Shown here: positions 17,995 to 25,777 of the stretch, piece after piece | Layout of the letters: each line of letters starts with the position of its first letter | How positions within the stretch are numbered: the first letter of the stretch is position 1 | From: an uncultured Stenotrophomonas sp. | GTDB lineage: Bacteria; Pseudomonadota; Gammaproteobacteria; Xanthomonadales; Xanthomonadaceae | Direction of reading: 5' to 3' | NCBI RefSeq assembly: GCF_945952405.1 | Contig: NZ_CAMFIA010000001.1 | Span: 186,001 to 250,000 of the forward strand | DNA length: 64,000 nucleotides | Translations under genes and position numbers: made by a program | Notes under the pieces: model-generated | The model's database searches: none | Told to the model about the DNA's origin: nothing | What the model saw: only the letters and a program-made list of their open reading frames with translations

Positions 17995-18644
17995 TCCAGC
18001 GACTGCCTGCCGATGAGCCCAGGGTGGTAAGGCTGGGGACGTTGTTCGCGCCCGCCGAAGCGATGGCGTCGCCTGTGATCGGTATCGATCCGGAGCAGGA
18101 GCGCCTGCAGCGGTTGCAGGAAGCACGCGAAGCCGGCCATGCCGAAGGCATGCGCCAGGCCGATGCGCAGATCCGTGATGCGGTGGCTGCTGCGGAACTG
18201 GCTTGCCAGCAGCGTCACGCCCAGGCCCTGGCGGAACTGCAGGATGAGCGTGCACGACTGGCGCAGTGGTCGCTGCAGCTCCCCACGCAGCTCGCTGAAC
18301 TGGAACGCGCCACGCTGGCAACGGCGGCACAACTGGCTTATGCCGCCATGCTTCGCGTACTGGATACGCTGCCTGCCGAAGAGCGTATCGCGCAGGCCTG
18401 CCGGCAGGCACTGGCCGAGCAGAAGCAGCGCCCGTTGCGGCTGCGGCTGCCTCCGCTGGACGTGCCGTACGCGCAGGCGTTGGCCAGCGCGGAGATCCTC
18501 ATCGAAGCGGACGCGCGCCTGCAGCCGGGCCAGTGCCGGATCGAAAGTCCGCTGGGGATCGACGATGCGGGGCTGGATGTGCGTCTGGATGCGTTGCGTA
18601 CCGCCTTCCTGCAGGGACTGGCCAGCGCAGGGGACGCGCAATGA
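17991..18644 (+). CDS. fliH: export ATPase regulator FliH
   Basis: The protein has 217 residues: a long Glu/Gln/Ala-rich coiled coil (about 35-110, including EAREAGHAEGMRQADAQIRD) followed by the globular C-terminal domain that binds FliI (about 120-217). This is the FliH/SctL layout. FliH forms the peripheral stalk holding the ATPase to the C ring and gate. It overlaps both neighbours by 4 bases. Confidence 0.9.
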   Translation: MIQRLPADEPRVVRLGTLFAPAEAMASPVIGIDPEQERLQRLQEAREAGHAEGMRQADAQIRDAVAAAELACQQRHAQALAELQDERARLAQWSLQLPTQLAELERATLATAAQLAYAAMLRVLDTLPAEERIAQACRQALAEQKQRPLRLRLPPLDVPYAQALASAEILIEADARLQPGQCRIESPLGIDDAGLDVRLDALRTAFLQGLASAGDAQ

Positions 18645-19957
18645 CGGTTGCCTGGGACCCCCTGCTTGAGGCCATTGCCGCGGCGCCGATGGTGCGTCGC
18701 CTCGGCCAGGTGGTGTCCTATAACGGCTTGGTGATCGAGGCGCATGGCCCCGAGGTCGGTGTAGGCGAGTTGTGCCATATCGACCGCGATGGGCGTGCAC
18801 CGATCCTGGCCGAGGTGGTCGGGTTTCGCCAGGGGCGCACCCAGCTGATGCCGTTCGGCGAGATCGACGGCCTGGCTCCGGGGCAGGAAATCCGTGCCTG
18901 CGAGCGTACCCTGGAAGTGCCGGTCGGCGACGCCCTGCTTGGCCGCGTGGTGAACGCACTCTGCGAGCCGATCGACGGCCGGCCGCTGCAGTGCGCGCAA
19001 CGCTACGCGTTGCGCCGGACGCCGATCAATCCCCTGCACCGTGCGCCGATCGACACGCCGTTGGCCACGGGCATCCGTGCGGTCGACACCCTGTTGACCC
19101 TGGGCGAAGGCCAGCGGATCGGCGTCTTCGCCGGCAGCGGTGTTGGCAAAAGCACGTTGCTGGGGGCACTTGCACGGGAGGTACAGGCCGACGTGACCGT
19201 GCTTGCCCTGATCGGCGAGCGCGGGCGCGAGGTGGGCGACTTCCTGCGCCACTCCCTGGGCGATACCGGACTGCGCCGGTCGGTGGTGATGGTGGCGACC
19301 GCCGATGAGACGGCCGTGACCCGCGTGCATGCGGCCCACGCTGCCCACGCCGTGGCCGAGTACTTCCGCGACAGCGGTCGTTCGGTGCTGCTGGTGGTCG
19401 ATTCGATGACCCGCTTTGCGATGGCGCAGCGCGAGATCGGCCTGGCGGTCGGCGAGCCACCCACGTTCCGTGGGTATACGCCATCGGTGTTCGCGCAGCT
19501 GCCACGAATGCTCGAGCGCTGCGGAAAGCTGCAGACGGGTGGCTCGATCACAGGCATCTATAGCGTGCTGGTGGAGGGCGATGACATGAATGAGCCGGTG
19601 ACCGACCATATGCGCGCCATTCTCGACGGCCACGTCGTGCTGTCGCGGGACCTGGCCGCGCGCGGACACCATCCGGCCATCGATGTGCTGCACAGTGCCA
19701 GCCGGGTGATGGATGCGGTGGCCAGCAGTGATGAGCTGGCACTGGCACGTGAAGCGCGACGCCACCTGGCGCTGTATGAAGCGTCGCGCGACCTGATCGA
19801 GCTGGGGGCACACCAGAAGGGCGCCAATCCGGCGCTGGACCGGGTCATCGAGCAGCGGCCGCATCTTGAAGCCGTGCTGCAACAGCCGCCCAGCGAGGCG
19901 ACCCCGCGCGAAGCGGCCTACCGCCGCCTGGCAGCCGCATTGCAGGGGGCGGCATGA
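18641..19957 (+). CDS. fliI: flagellar-type export ATPase FliI
   Basis: The protein has 438 residues. Walker A GVFAGSGVGKSTLL is at about residues 161-174, Walker B SVLLVVDSMTRFA at about 247-259, and the family motif IGERGREVGDF lies between them. The ATG at 18641 overlaps the fliH stop; the frame upstream is shadow in fliH. FliI is the hexameric ATPase that energises unfolding and export with FliH and FliJ. All catalytic elements are intact, so the apparatus should export protein. Confidence 0.97.
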   Translation: MTVAWDPLLEAIAAAPMVRRLGQVVSYNGLVIEAHGPEVGVGELCHIDRDGRAPILAEVVGFRQGRTQLMPFGEIDGLAPGQEIRACERTLEVPVGDALLGRVVNALCEPIDGRPLQCAQRYALRRTPINPLHRAPIDTPLATGIRAVDTLLTLGEGQRIGVFAGSGVGKSTLLGALAREVQADVTVLALIGERGREVGDFLRHSLGDTGLRRSVVMVATADETAVTRVHAAHAAHAVAEYFRDSGRSVLLVVDSMTRFAMAQREIGLAVGEPPTFRGYTPSVFAQLPRMLERCGKLQTGGSITGIYSVLVEGDDMNEPVTDHMRAILDGHVVLSRDLAARGHHPAIDVLHSASRVMDAVASSDELALAREARRHLALYEASRDLIELGAHQKGANPALDRVIEQRPHLEAVLQQPPSEATPREAAYRRLAAALQGAA

Positions 19958-20406
19958 GCGTCCCGCGCAGCAAGGGCCTGCATGCGCTGCAGCGCTGGCG
20001 CAGTTTCGGTGAAGACCGCGCTGCGCTGGCCCGCCAGTTGGCGTTGCGCGTGGTTGCGGAGGCGACAGCTGCGGTCGCGACCGTTCAGGACCGTGCGCAG
20101 GCGGCCAGCGAGCAGCGCCGGGGGCTACTGCAGAGTCCACTGCTGGATCTGGCGCGCTTGACCGCGAGTGCGGGCATGGAGGACGCCGCATGGCGGGACG
20201 TGCAGGTGTGCCAACAGCGCCTGCAGCACGCCGAGGATGATGCCCAGGTCGCGCGCGAGCAGCACGAAACGGCGCACCGCATGGCCCGCGCGGTAGCGCA
20301 CCGCGCAACGCGTGTGGTTGCGATCGAACGTGACGCGGCCGAGAAGCATGTCTTCGATTCGCTGGTGGAGTTGCGTGGCCGCCTGCGCGGAGGCCCGCAT
20401 GATTGA
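19954..20406 (+). CDS. fliJ: export chaperone-like stalk protein FliJ
   Basis: The protein has 150 residues and is almost entirely alpha-helical coiled coil rich in Arg, Gln, Glu and Ala, as in FliJ/SctO. It directly follows fliI with a 4-base overlap, the conserved fliH-fliI-fliJ order. FliJ is the central stalk in the ATPase ring and links it to FlhA. Sequence similarity in this family is low, so the assignment rests on length, helicity and position. Confidence 0.82.
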   Translation: MSVPRSKGLHALQRWRSFGEDRAALARQLALRVVAEATAAVATVQDRAQAASEQRRGLLQSPLLDLARLTASAGMEDAAWRDVQVCQQRLQHAEDDAQVAREQHETAHRMARAVAHRATRVVAIERDAAEKHVFDSLVELRGRLRGGPHD

Positions 20407-21124
20407 ACGCATGCCAGCGGGCATGGGGGCACGCGAGCCCGATGCGGTGCCGCGCCCCGCCCGCCCCTCCGCGGCCAGCCCTGCGCGTGATTTCCGCGAG
20501 TCCGTGGACGCCAGTCCACCGCGTCCAGATCCTGAAACCCCTGGGGACGCTGGGCCCATCGCGTGCGACATCGCGGCTTCCGACGAGCATGGCGCTGGCC
20601 AGGCCATGCTGCTGGCGTGGCAGCTGCTGCCCAACAACGCGTTGTCGCAGATGCTTGCCGGCACACGAGTGGCTGCAGAAGCGATGCAGCCCTCGCGCAT
20701 GCCTCTCGCGGCATACACCGGTTCCTCCGCAGGTACCCAGGGCATGGCCGCTGCCAACCCCGCGCCGGCGGTGGCTGCCATGTCCGGCAAGAGCGCGTTC
20801 GCTGCCGTCGCCGCTCCGAACGCGCGGCTCACTGCAGCCTCTACCGCTGCCGATGCCGTGGACGCCAGCGCTGCGCTGTCTGCCCTGGGCGAGCGATGGC
20901 AGGCGCGCCTGCTGCGCTGGGGCAGGACCGCAGGCGAGGGGCTGAGCATTCGCATCCGCGATTACCGCCTGGATGCGCAGGATGCGCAGGTGCTTGCAGA
21001 GCGGTTGCTGGCATTCGCAGGACAACACGGTCTGCAGCTGCAGCGGATCGTCATCAATGCACGCGAGCTTTGGCGTGCAACCCCCACCTATCCTCAACCG
21101 ACCGGAGATATGCATGGCCGTTGA
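20399..21124 (+). CDS. FliK-position protein, possible hook-length control
   Basis: The protein has 241 residues. The first two thirds are low in complexity (Ala, Pro, Ser, Met), and the last 70 residues form a compact domain (GEGLSIRIRDYRLDAQDAQV to QRIVINARELW). Position between fliJ and flgD is that of fliK, and a disordered ruler plus C-terminal domain is FliK's general shape. The C-terminus does not show the usual FliK substrate-switch motif clearly, so I give no symbol. The ATG at 20399 overlaps fliJ by 8 bases; the last 11 bases overlap flgD. Confidence 0.6.
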   Translation: MIERMPAGMGAREPDAVPRPARPSAASPARDFRESVDASPPRPDPETPGDAGPIACDIAASDEHGAGQAMLLAWQLLPNNALSQMLAGTRVAAEAMQPSRMPLAAYTGSSAGTQGMAAANPAPAVAAMSGKSAFAAVAAPNARLTAASTAADAVDASAALSALGERWQARLLRWGRTAGEGLSIRIRDYRLDAQDAQVLAERLLAFAGQHGLQLQRIVINARELWRATPTYPQPTGDMHGR

Positions 21125-21533
21125 TGCAATCGGAAGCTCACTGGGCACCCAGCAGAACTCCGCACTGGCACAGAGCAGTACGATCGACCAGGAAGATTTC
21201 ATCCGCCTGTTCCTTGCACAGCTGCAGTTCCAGGACCCGCTGGAGCCGGTCGACAACCGCGAGTTCCTGGCCCAGCTGGCGCAGTTCTCAGCACTGGAAC
21301 AATCCCGCCAACTCAGCGAGAACACCGCGTCGATGCTGGCGATGAGTGCCTCCGACCAGGCCGTGGGCCTGCTCAATCGCCAGGTGGACCTGACCAATCT
21401 GGGGGTGACCCGCTCGGGCACGGTGGTGGCGGTGCAGTTTGGCAGCGCCGGTCCGGAGCTGAGCGTGCGCGATGCCACCGGATCAGTCAGCACAGGCATC
21501 CGCCTGTCGCAGATCTCCCTCGTCAAACCCTGA
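21114..21533 (+). CDS. flgD: hook-cap protein FlgD, short form
   Basis: The protein has 139 residues, while FlgD usually has 220 or more. The N-terminal signature is clear: DFIRLFLAQLQFQDPLEPVD followed by NREFLAQLAQFSALEQ. The usual C-terminal Ig-like/Tudor-like domains are missing or reduced to about 50 residues. FlgD caps the growing hook and is needed for FlgE polymerisation. The ATG at 21114 is 11 bases before the end of the previous gene; the frame upstream is shadow. Confidence 0.92.
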   Translation: MAVDAIGSSLGTQQNSALAQSSTIDQEDFIRLFLAQLQFQDPLEPVDNREFLAQLAQFSALEQSRQLSENTASMLAMSASDQAVGLLNRQVDLTNLGVTRSGTVVAVQFGSAGPELSVRDATGSVSTGIRLSQISLVKP

Positions 21534-21548
21534 CCCAGGCGGACCTCC

Positions 21549-22706
21549 ATGTTCCAAGCCCTGTTCAACAGTCTTTCCGGCATGTTCAGCTTTTCGCGAA
21601 GCCTGGATACGGTGTCCAACAACGTATCCAACATGAACACACCTGGGTTTCGTGGCAGTGATGCGTTCTTCACCAACGTGGAAGGTGGCTTTGGCTCGCG
21701 CATCACCGGTGACGACATGCGAACCAACCCCGGCGACCTCCGCCAGACCGAGAATGCCACCGACCTGGCAGTGAACGGCAACGGCTACTTCGTGCTGCGC
21801 GACCCCGCTGGCGACCTGCATTACACCCGCGCCGGCCAGTTCCGCTTCGACGAGCACAGTCTTCTGGTGGACAGCGTCAATGGCTACCAGGTGATGGGCC
21901 TGGATGGCAGCGGCAACATGGTCGCAATCGACCTGGACAGCTATCGCAACATTCCGGCTGTGGGGACCAGCCAGGTGCGCGTCACCGGCAACATCGCGCC
22001 GTCCTCGACCACCACCAACATCAATGCGGTGACTGTGTTCGACGCCTCCGGTGCGTCACGCGTGCTGTCGGTCAAGTTCACCAACAACACCGCCAACACG
22101 CCGGGCAGCTTCCTGGTGACCGTGACCGACTCCTCGGGCAAGTCCGTGGGCAGCGGCGAAGTGCGCTTCCGCACCGATGGCACGCCATTGACCGGGTACG
22201 CCGGGATGGACGTGGTACTGCAGGGGCCGGGGGGCGCGCAGGCGATCCGGCTGGATTTCGGTACCCCCGGAACATTGACCGGCATGACCTCGCTGAGCGG
22301 AACCACCAGCAGCCTGTCGGCCAAGGTGACCGATGGCCACGGCATTCTGGCCGTCAACGGCATCACCTTCGATGACAAGGGCGTGATGCAGTTGACCTAC
22401 TCCGAAACGGAAAAGCGCAGTGGTCCGCAGGTCGCACTGGCGTTGTTCCCGAACGAAAGCGCATTGCACCTGGAGGGCGGGCGCCTGATCGCAGGCGCCA
22501 GTGTGCAGGAACGCGATATCGGGCGCCCGGGCGATACCGGCTTTGGCCGTATCCGCGGCTTCAGCCTGGAGATGTCCAATGTGGACCTGACCCGGGAGTT
22601 CGCCGACATGATCGTGATCCAGCGCGGCTACCAGGCCAGCTCGCGGGTGATGACGGTCAGCAATGAAATGATTGAACAGCTGTACAACAGCACGCGGGGC
22701 GGATGA
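21549..22706 (+). CDS. flgE: hook protein FlgE
   Basis: The protein has 385 residues. The N-terminal motif SLDTVSNNVSNMNTPGFRGS (about 18-37), the middle VNGNGYFVLRDPAGDLHYTR and the C-terminal helix (VDLTREFADMIVIQRGYQAS) are all typical of FlgE. It forms the hook beyond the outer membrane. In this cluster it is the last extracellular building block: no junction protein, cap or flagellin gene follows. The gene overlaps the next one by 4 bases. Confidence 0.95.
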   Translation: MFQALFNSLSGMFSFSRSLDTVSNNVSNMNTPGFRGSDAFFTNVEGGFGSRITGDDMRTNPGDLRQTENATDLAVNGNGYFVLRDPAGDLHYTRAGQFRFDEHSLLVDSVNGYQVMGLDGSGNMVAIDLDSYRNIPAVGTSQVRVTGNIAPSSTTTNINAVTVFDASGASRVLSVKFTNNTANTPGSFLVTVTDSSGKSVGSGEVRFRTDGTPLTGYAGMDVVLQGPGGAQAIRLDFGTPGTLTGMTSLSGTTSSLSAKVTDGHGILAVNGITFDDKGVMQLTYSETEKRSGPQVALALFPNESALHLEGGRLIAGASVQERDIGRPGDTGFGRIRGFSLEMSNVDLTREFADMIVIQRGYQASSRVMTVSNEMIEQLYNSTRGG

Positions 22707-23455
22707 TGACGGTCCTTCCGTTCCGGCGGCATGGCGTGAGGCGCGTTGCGCAGATCGGAGCAGCATTGCAGCAGCGGCTGGACCATTGGCGCGCCCAGTG
22801 GGCCGCCGAGCCCGGCCATTGCGAGGTGGAGGTGGCGGACGTTGCGCTGCCAGCATCACCGGGGCAGTGGTGGCACTGCATGGGAACCAGTGCCTTCGCG
22901 CACCTTGGCAACAATGGCCTGGAGCGGATTGCTGGCGCTCTGGCCGCAGTCCCTGGCCGGGAGTCCAGCCCCATCTCGGCAGGAATAGGTCGCCGTGCCT
23001 TTGTCGATCTGTTGCGTGAGCTGGTGCCAGCGACTGCAGAGGTGATTGCCGGCGCTGCGCCGATGGCGGCTTTGTGCGATGCGCGTCATGGCGTGCTGTG
23101 CTTCAGCGTATCGCTGCCAGGCGCAGAGGCCCTGTTGTATCTGCCGCTGGCTGCCTGCGATGCACTCGTGCCGATCCCGGCCGGTGTCTCCCGGCCCGTG
23201 CTGGCATCGCGTCGCAGCGCGTTGCTGGCGTCCACCGTGAGCCTGTACGCCACCCTGGAGCTGGGCAGTGCCGATCTGGATGTTGCCAGCACCCTCAGGC
23301 CCGGTGAAACCCTGCGCACTTCGCGTATCGCTGACGCCGTGGTCAAGCTGCAGTCGGCCAACGGCCACACCGTGTTCAGCGCGAGCCTGCATTCGTCCGA
23401 GGGCCGCAAGGCACTTCGCTGTATCAATGACACAACCCAGCCAGGAATGAAGTAA
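22703..23455 (+). CDS. fliM: FliM/SctQ-like C-ring protein
   Basis: The protein has 250 residues, while FliM has about 330. The C-terminal 70 residues (from about SLYATLELGSADLDV to SEGRKALRC) are a SpoA domain as in FliM, FliN and SctQ. The N-terminus has no CheY-binding peptide (LSQxEIDALL) and the middle lacks the FliG-contacting GGxG motif. The build is closer to injectisome SctQ. It probably forms the cytoplasmic sorting platform with the FliN-like neighbour. The symbol reflects position in the operon, directly before fliN. Confidence 0.72.
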   Translation: MMTVLPFRRHGVRRVAQIGAALQQRLDHWRAQWAAEPGHCEVEVADVALPASPGQWWHCMGTSAFAHLGNNGLERIAGALAAVPGRESSPISAGIGRRAFVDLLRELVPATAEVIAGAAPMAALCDARHGVLCFSVSLPGAEALLYLPLAACDALVPIPAGVSRPVLASRRSALLASTVSLYATLELGSADLDVASTLRPGETLRTSRIADAVVKLQSANGHTVFSASLHSSEGRKALRCINDTTQPGMK

Positions 23456-23754
23456 TGGAACGTACATCGGTGTTGGAAGCGGTGCGCGCCGAGCCGGCGC
23501 AGGCGGAACAGGGCGATGCGGCTGAGCGCAGCATCGCGCTGATCCGGCATGTGCAGGTGGCGCTGAGCGCGCAGATCGGCACGGTCGATATGAGCGTGGA
23601 CCGGCTGTTCGGCCTGAAGGCAGGGGACGAGGTGGTGTTGAACGAGCAGCTGGAAGCACCGGTGACACTGCTGCTCAATGGCAAGGCGGTCGCACGCGCG
23701 GAGCTGGTGGCGATTGATGACCACTTCGGCGTGCGGATCCTGGAGATCGCATGA
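23455..23754 (+). CDS. fliN: C-ring protein FliN
   Basis: The protein has 99 residues and is essentially one SpoA domain: HVQVALSAQIGTVDMSVDRL, then LKAGDEVVLNEQLEAPVTLL and the closing DDHFGVRILEI. This is the canonical FliN pattern. FliN is the base of the C ring and docks FliH-FliI. It shares one base with the gene before it and overlaps fliO by 4. Confidence 0.92.
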   Translation: MERTSVLEAVRAEPAQAEQGDAAERSIALIRHVQVALSAQIGTVDMSVDRLFGLKAGDEVVLNEQLEAPVTLLLNGKAVARAELVAIDDHFGVRILEIA

Positions 23755-24110
23755 CCGCTGTGCTGTTCGTTCTGGCCGCGGCGCCCATCCGCTTCAAGAG
23801 CGAAGCGGGCAGCGTTGGCACGACGCTGATGGGACCGCTGATCATTGCAAGCCTGCTGCTTGCGCTCGCCATCGCGGCGCTCTACGTCGCGCGCCGGAGA
23901 GGATGGTTGCGGCGTTGGAGCGTGGTGCCGGCCGCAGCGGACATGCCACTGGGCCTGAGGGTGGAGCAGGTGCTGCGGCTCAGCCCGCGCACGCGGCTTT
24001 ACCGGGTCAGCGACGGTGTAGCGGTCTTCACGGTGGTGGAGTCCACCGCGCATGCGCAGATCGTGCCCGGGACGGGACGCGCTGAGCCGGAGGCTACCGA
24101 TGCACGCTGA
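23751..24110 (+). CDS. fliO: export-gate assembly protein FliO
   Basis: The protein has 119 residues with one clear transmembrane helix (about 27-48) followed by a cytoplasmic basic segment (RRRGWLRRW) and a small domain. This is the FliO pattern, and it directly precedes fliP. FliO is a scaffold for assembling FliP and is specific to flagellar, not injectisome, systems. It overlaps fliP by 11 bases. Confidence 0.82.
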   Translation: MTAVLFVLAAAPIRFKSEAGSVGTTLMGPLIIASLLLALAIAALYVARRRGWLRRWSVVPAAADMPLGLRVEQVLRLSPRTRLYRVSDGVAVFTVVESTAHAQIVPGTGRAEPEATDAR

Positions 24111-24843
24111 CCGCCGCTGGCGCGTACTACCGCTGGTCGCTGTGCTGATGCTGGTGGCCGGGCAGGCGTGGGCGGGCCCGACCGAGGACGCCGTGGCCGA
24201 GGCACTGAAGCAGGATTACTCGCCCGCACTGCGCAACTTCGTGATCCTCACGATGTTGTCGCTGATTCCGGTACTGATGATCGGTATGACCGCCTTCACC
24301 AGGATCATCATCGTGCTGTCCCTGCTACGGCATGCGCTGGGTATTCCGCAGACACCGCCCAACAGCGTGGTGATCACCCTGGCGATCTGCATGACCTACT
24401 TCACCATGTCGCCGGTGCTCGATCGCATGAACCATGATGCGATCGCACCCTACATGAGTGAGCAGATCACCGCGCAGCAGGCCATCGAACTGGGCAGCCG
24501 CCCGCTGCGTGAGTTCATGGTGTCGCAGACGCGCGAATCGGACCTGCGCACGGTGATCGAGATGGCCAAGGCGCCGGCGCCCAAGACCATGGACGACATC
24601 CGCTTCGGCCATCTGGTCACTGCGTTCCTGCTGAGTGAGCTGAAGACCGCCTTCCAGATCGGCTTCGTGATCTTCCTGCCTTTCGTGCTCATCGACCTGG
24701 TGGTCGCTGCGGCACTGATGGCGCTGGGCATGATCATGCTGCCGCCGACCACCATCAGTCTGCCCTTGAAGATACTGCTGTTTGTACTGATCGATGGCTG
24801 GGTGTTGCTGTCCAAGGCGTTGCTGGGCAGCTACTGGAACTGA
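24100..24843 (+). CDS. fliP: flagellar-type export gate protein FliP
   Basis: The protein has 247 residues with a cleavable signal peptide (about 1-25), which is a FliP trait. Family motifs are present: MIGMTAFTRIIIVLSLLRHA followed by LGIPQTPPN, and later AFQIGFVIFLPFVLIDLVVA. FliP is the main channel-forming subunit of the gate. The ATG at 24100 overlaps fliO by 11 bases; the frame extends upstream only as shadow. Genes fliO and fliP close the structural part of the operon. Confidence 0.96.
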   Translation: MHADRRWRVLPLVAVLMLVAGQAWAGPTEDAVAEALKQDYSPALRNFVILTMLSLIPVLMIGMTAFTRIIIVLSLLRHALGIPQTPPNSVVITLAICMTYFTMSPVLDRMNHDAIAPYMSEQITAQQAIELGSRPLREFMVSQTRESDLRTVIEMAKAPAPKTMDDIRFGHLVTAFLLSELKTAFQIGFVIFLPFVLIDLVVAAALMALGMIMLPPTTISLPLKILLFVLIDGWVLLSKALLGSYWN

Positions 24844-24844
24844 C

Positions 24845-25519
24845 ATGGACACGCATGCCACGGATGGCGAGGCGGCACTCTGGTCCCAGCTCAGGGAGCA
24901 GCGCTGCTCGCAGGCGCGTGATGCGCTCTATCTGCGCTACAGGCCATGGGCGACTGCGATCGCGCGGCGGGTACACCGCCGCTTCCCACGGCTGGGCGCG
25001 GACCGGGACGACTTCATCCAGAACGCCAGTATTGGATTGCTGGAGGCGATTGATCGTTTTGATCCGGCACGCGGCATTGCCTTCCAGGCCTATGCAATGA
25101 CCCGGGTACGCGGCTCTGTTTTCAATGGGCTTCGCGTGATCCTTGGGGGCGCATCGAGCGAGCGCTATCAGGAGCGGCTGGACACCCTGCAGGGCGCGTC
25201 TGATGACCCCTTCAATGAGCTGGTCGCTTCGATCGTCGGGTTGGGCCTGGGCTACATGCTGGACGATGCGGCCAATCCGCTGGCCATCGACAGTCACGAT
25301 GCGCTTCGCTTCGCCGAGGATCAGCAAGTCGTAGGCCAGTTGCTGGCCGGAGTGGAGCAGCTACCGCCAAGGTTGAAGGCGATCATCGTCCGCCACTACT
25401 TCGAGTTCACACCGTTCATTGAGCTTGCCCAGGAGTGGGGTCTGAGCAAGGGACGCATTTCGCAGCTGCACCGTGCCGCACTCGACGCACTGCGACTCAG
25501 CGTGCAGGCAGCTGACTGA
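24845..25519 (+). CDS. FliA-like sigma factor of the flagellar-type operon
   Basis: The protein has 224 residues. Region 2 is clear (DFIQNASIGLLEAIDRFDPA, then AYAMTRVRGSVFNGLR), with a divergent region 3 and a region 4 helix-turn-helix (ELAQEWGLSKGRISQLHRAA). It belongs to the sigma28/FliA group of sigma70. The gene begins one base after the fliP stop and ends before the terminator at 25602, so it is the last gene of the operon. No anti-sigma factor FlgM is encoded nearby. It may drive this operon or an unlinked set of substrate genes. The divergent region 3 suggests its target promoters differ from the standard FliA consensus. Confidence 0.85.
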   Translation: MDTHATDGEAALWSQLREQRCSQARDALYLRYRPWATAIARRVHRRFPRLGADRDDFIQNASIGLLEAIDRFDPARGIAFQAYAMTRVRGSVFNGLRVILGGASSERYQERLDTLQGASDDPFNELVASIVGLGLGYMLDDAANPLAIDSHDALRFAEDQQVVGQLLAGVEQLPPRLKAIIVRHYFEFTPFIELAQEWGLSKGRISQLHRAALDALRLSVQAAD

Positions 25520-25601
25520 ATCCCGCTTCCTGTAGGGGGACGTAGCCGGGCCCTGGTGGCGTGCCTCCGAGCTGCCGGCGGCCTCCCCGCACCCCAAACA
25601 G

Positions 25602-25632
25602 AAAGCCCCGCCGATGCGGGGCTTTCCTTTTT
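25602..25632 (+). terminator. strong rho-independent terminator after the flagellar-type operon
   Basis: A perfect 10-bp stem AAAGCCCCGC / GCGGGGCTTT (25602-25611 and 25616-25625) with loop CGAT is followed by CC and TTTTT. It lies 83 bases after the sigma-factor stop and ends the operon. Confidence 0.93.
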
Positions 25633-25685
25633 GTCCCATCGCCCCCGGGTTGTGCTGCGCAGCATGGTCTTTCGTGCACCGCGTC

Positions 25686-25715
25686 TTGCAAATGAACAAT
25701 TTCCTCCTCTATGGT
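25686..25715 (+). promoter_or_regulatory. probable promoter of the glycoside-oxidation operon
   Basis: TTGCAA at 25686-25691 and TATGGT at 25710-25715, 18 bases apart, form a plausible sigma70 promoter. The last base of the -10 box is the first base of the palindromic operator, so a bound repressor would cover the transcription start. Confidence 0.5.
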
Positions 25716-25728
25716 GCAATCGATTGCA
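25715..25728. promoter_or_regulatory. LacI-type operator 1
   Basis: The perfect 14-bp palindrome TGCAATCGATTGCA has a central CG, as LacI/GalR-family operators do. It lies 50 bases before the start of the first gene of the forward operon. The same 14 bases occur at 34395-34408 beside the LacI-type regulator gene, which is strong evidence that both sites serve that regulator. Confidence 0.85.
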
Positions 25729-25777
25729 TTGCAGCGAATCGTCAGTGTTTGATGCCGGTTGGGAGGCCGGGAGGTGG

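Noticed and set aside
18338-21781. Very long antisense open frame (about 1147 codons) across fliH to flgE
   Set aside because: High-GC DNA gives long frames on the opposite strand. The plus-strand genes have clear motifs and coupled junctions, and the antisense product has no recognisable domain.
7039-25519. Ordinary lateral flagellum
   Set aside because: Gene order differs from the known lateral sets, and filament, junction and motor genes are missing while FliG and FliM are reduced; a motile lateral flagellum cannot be built from these genes.
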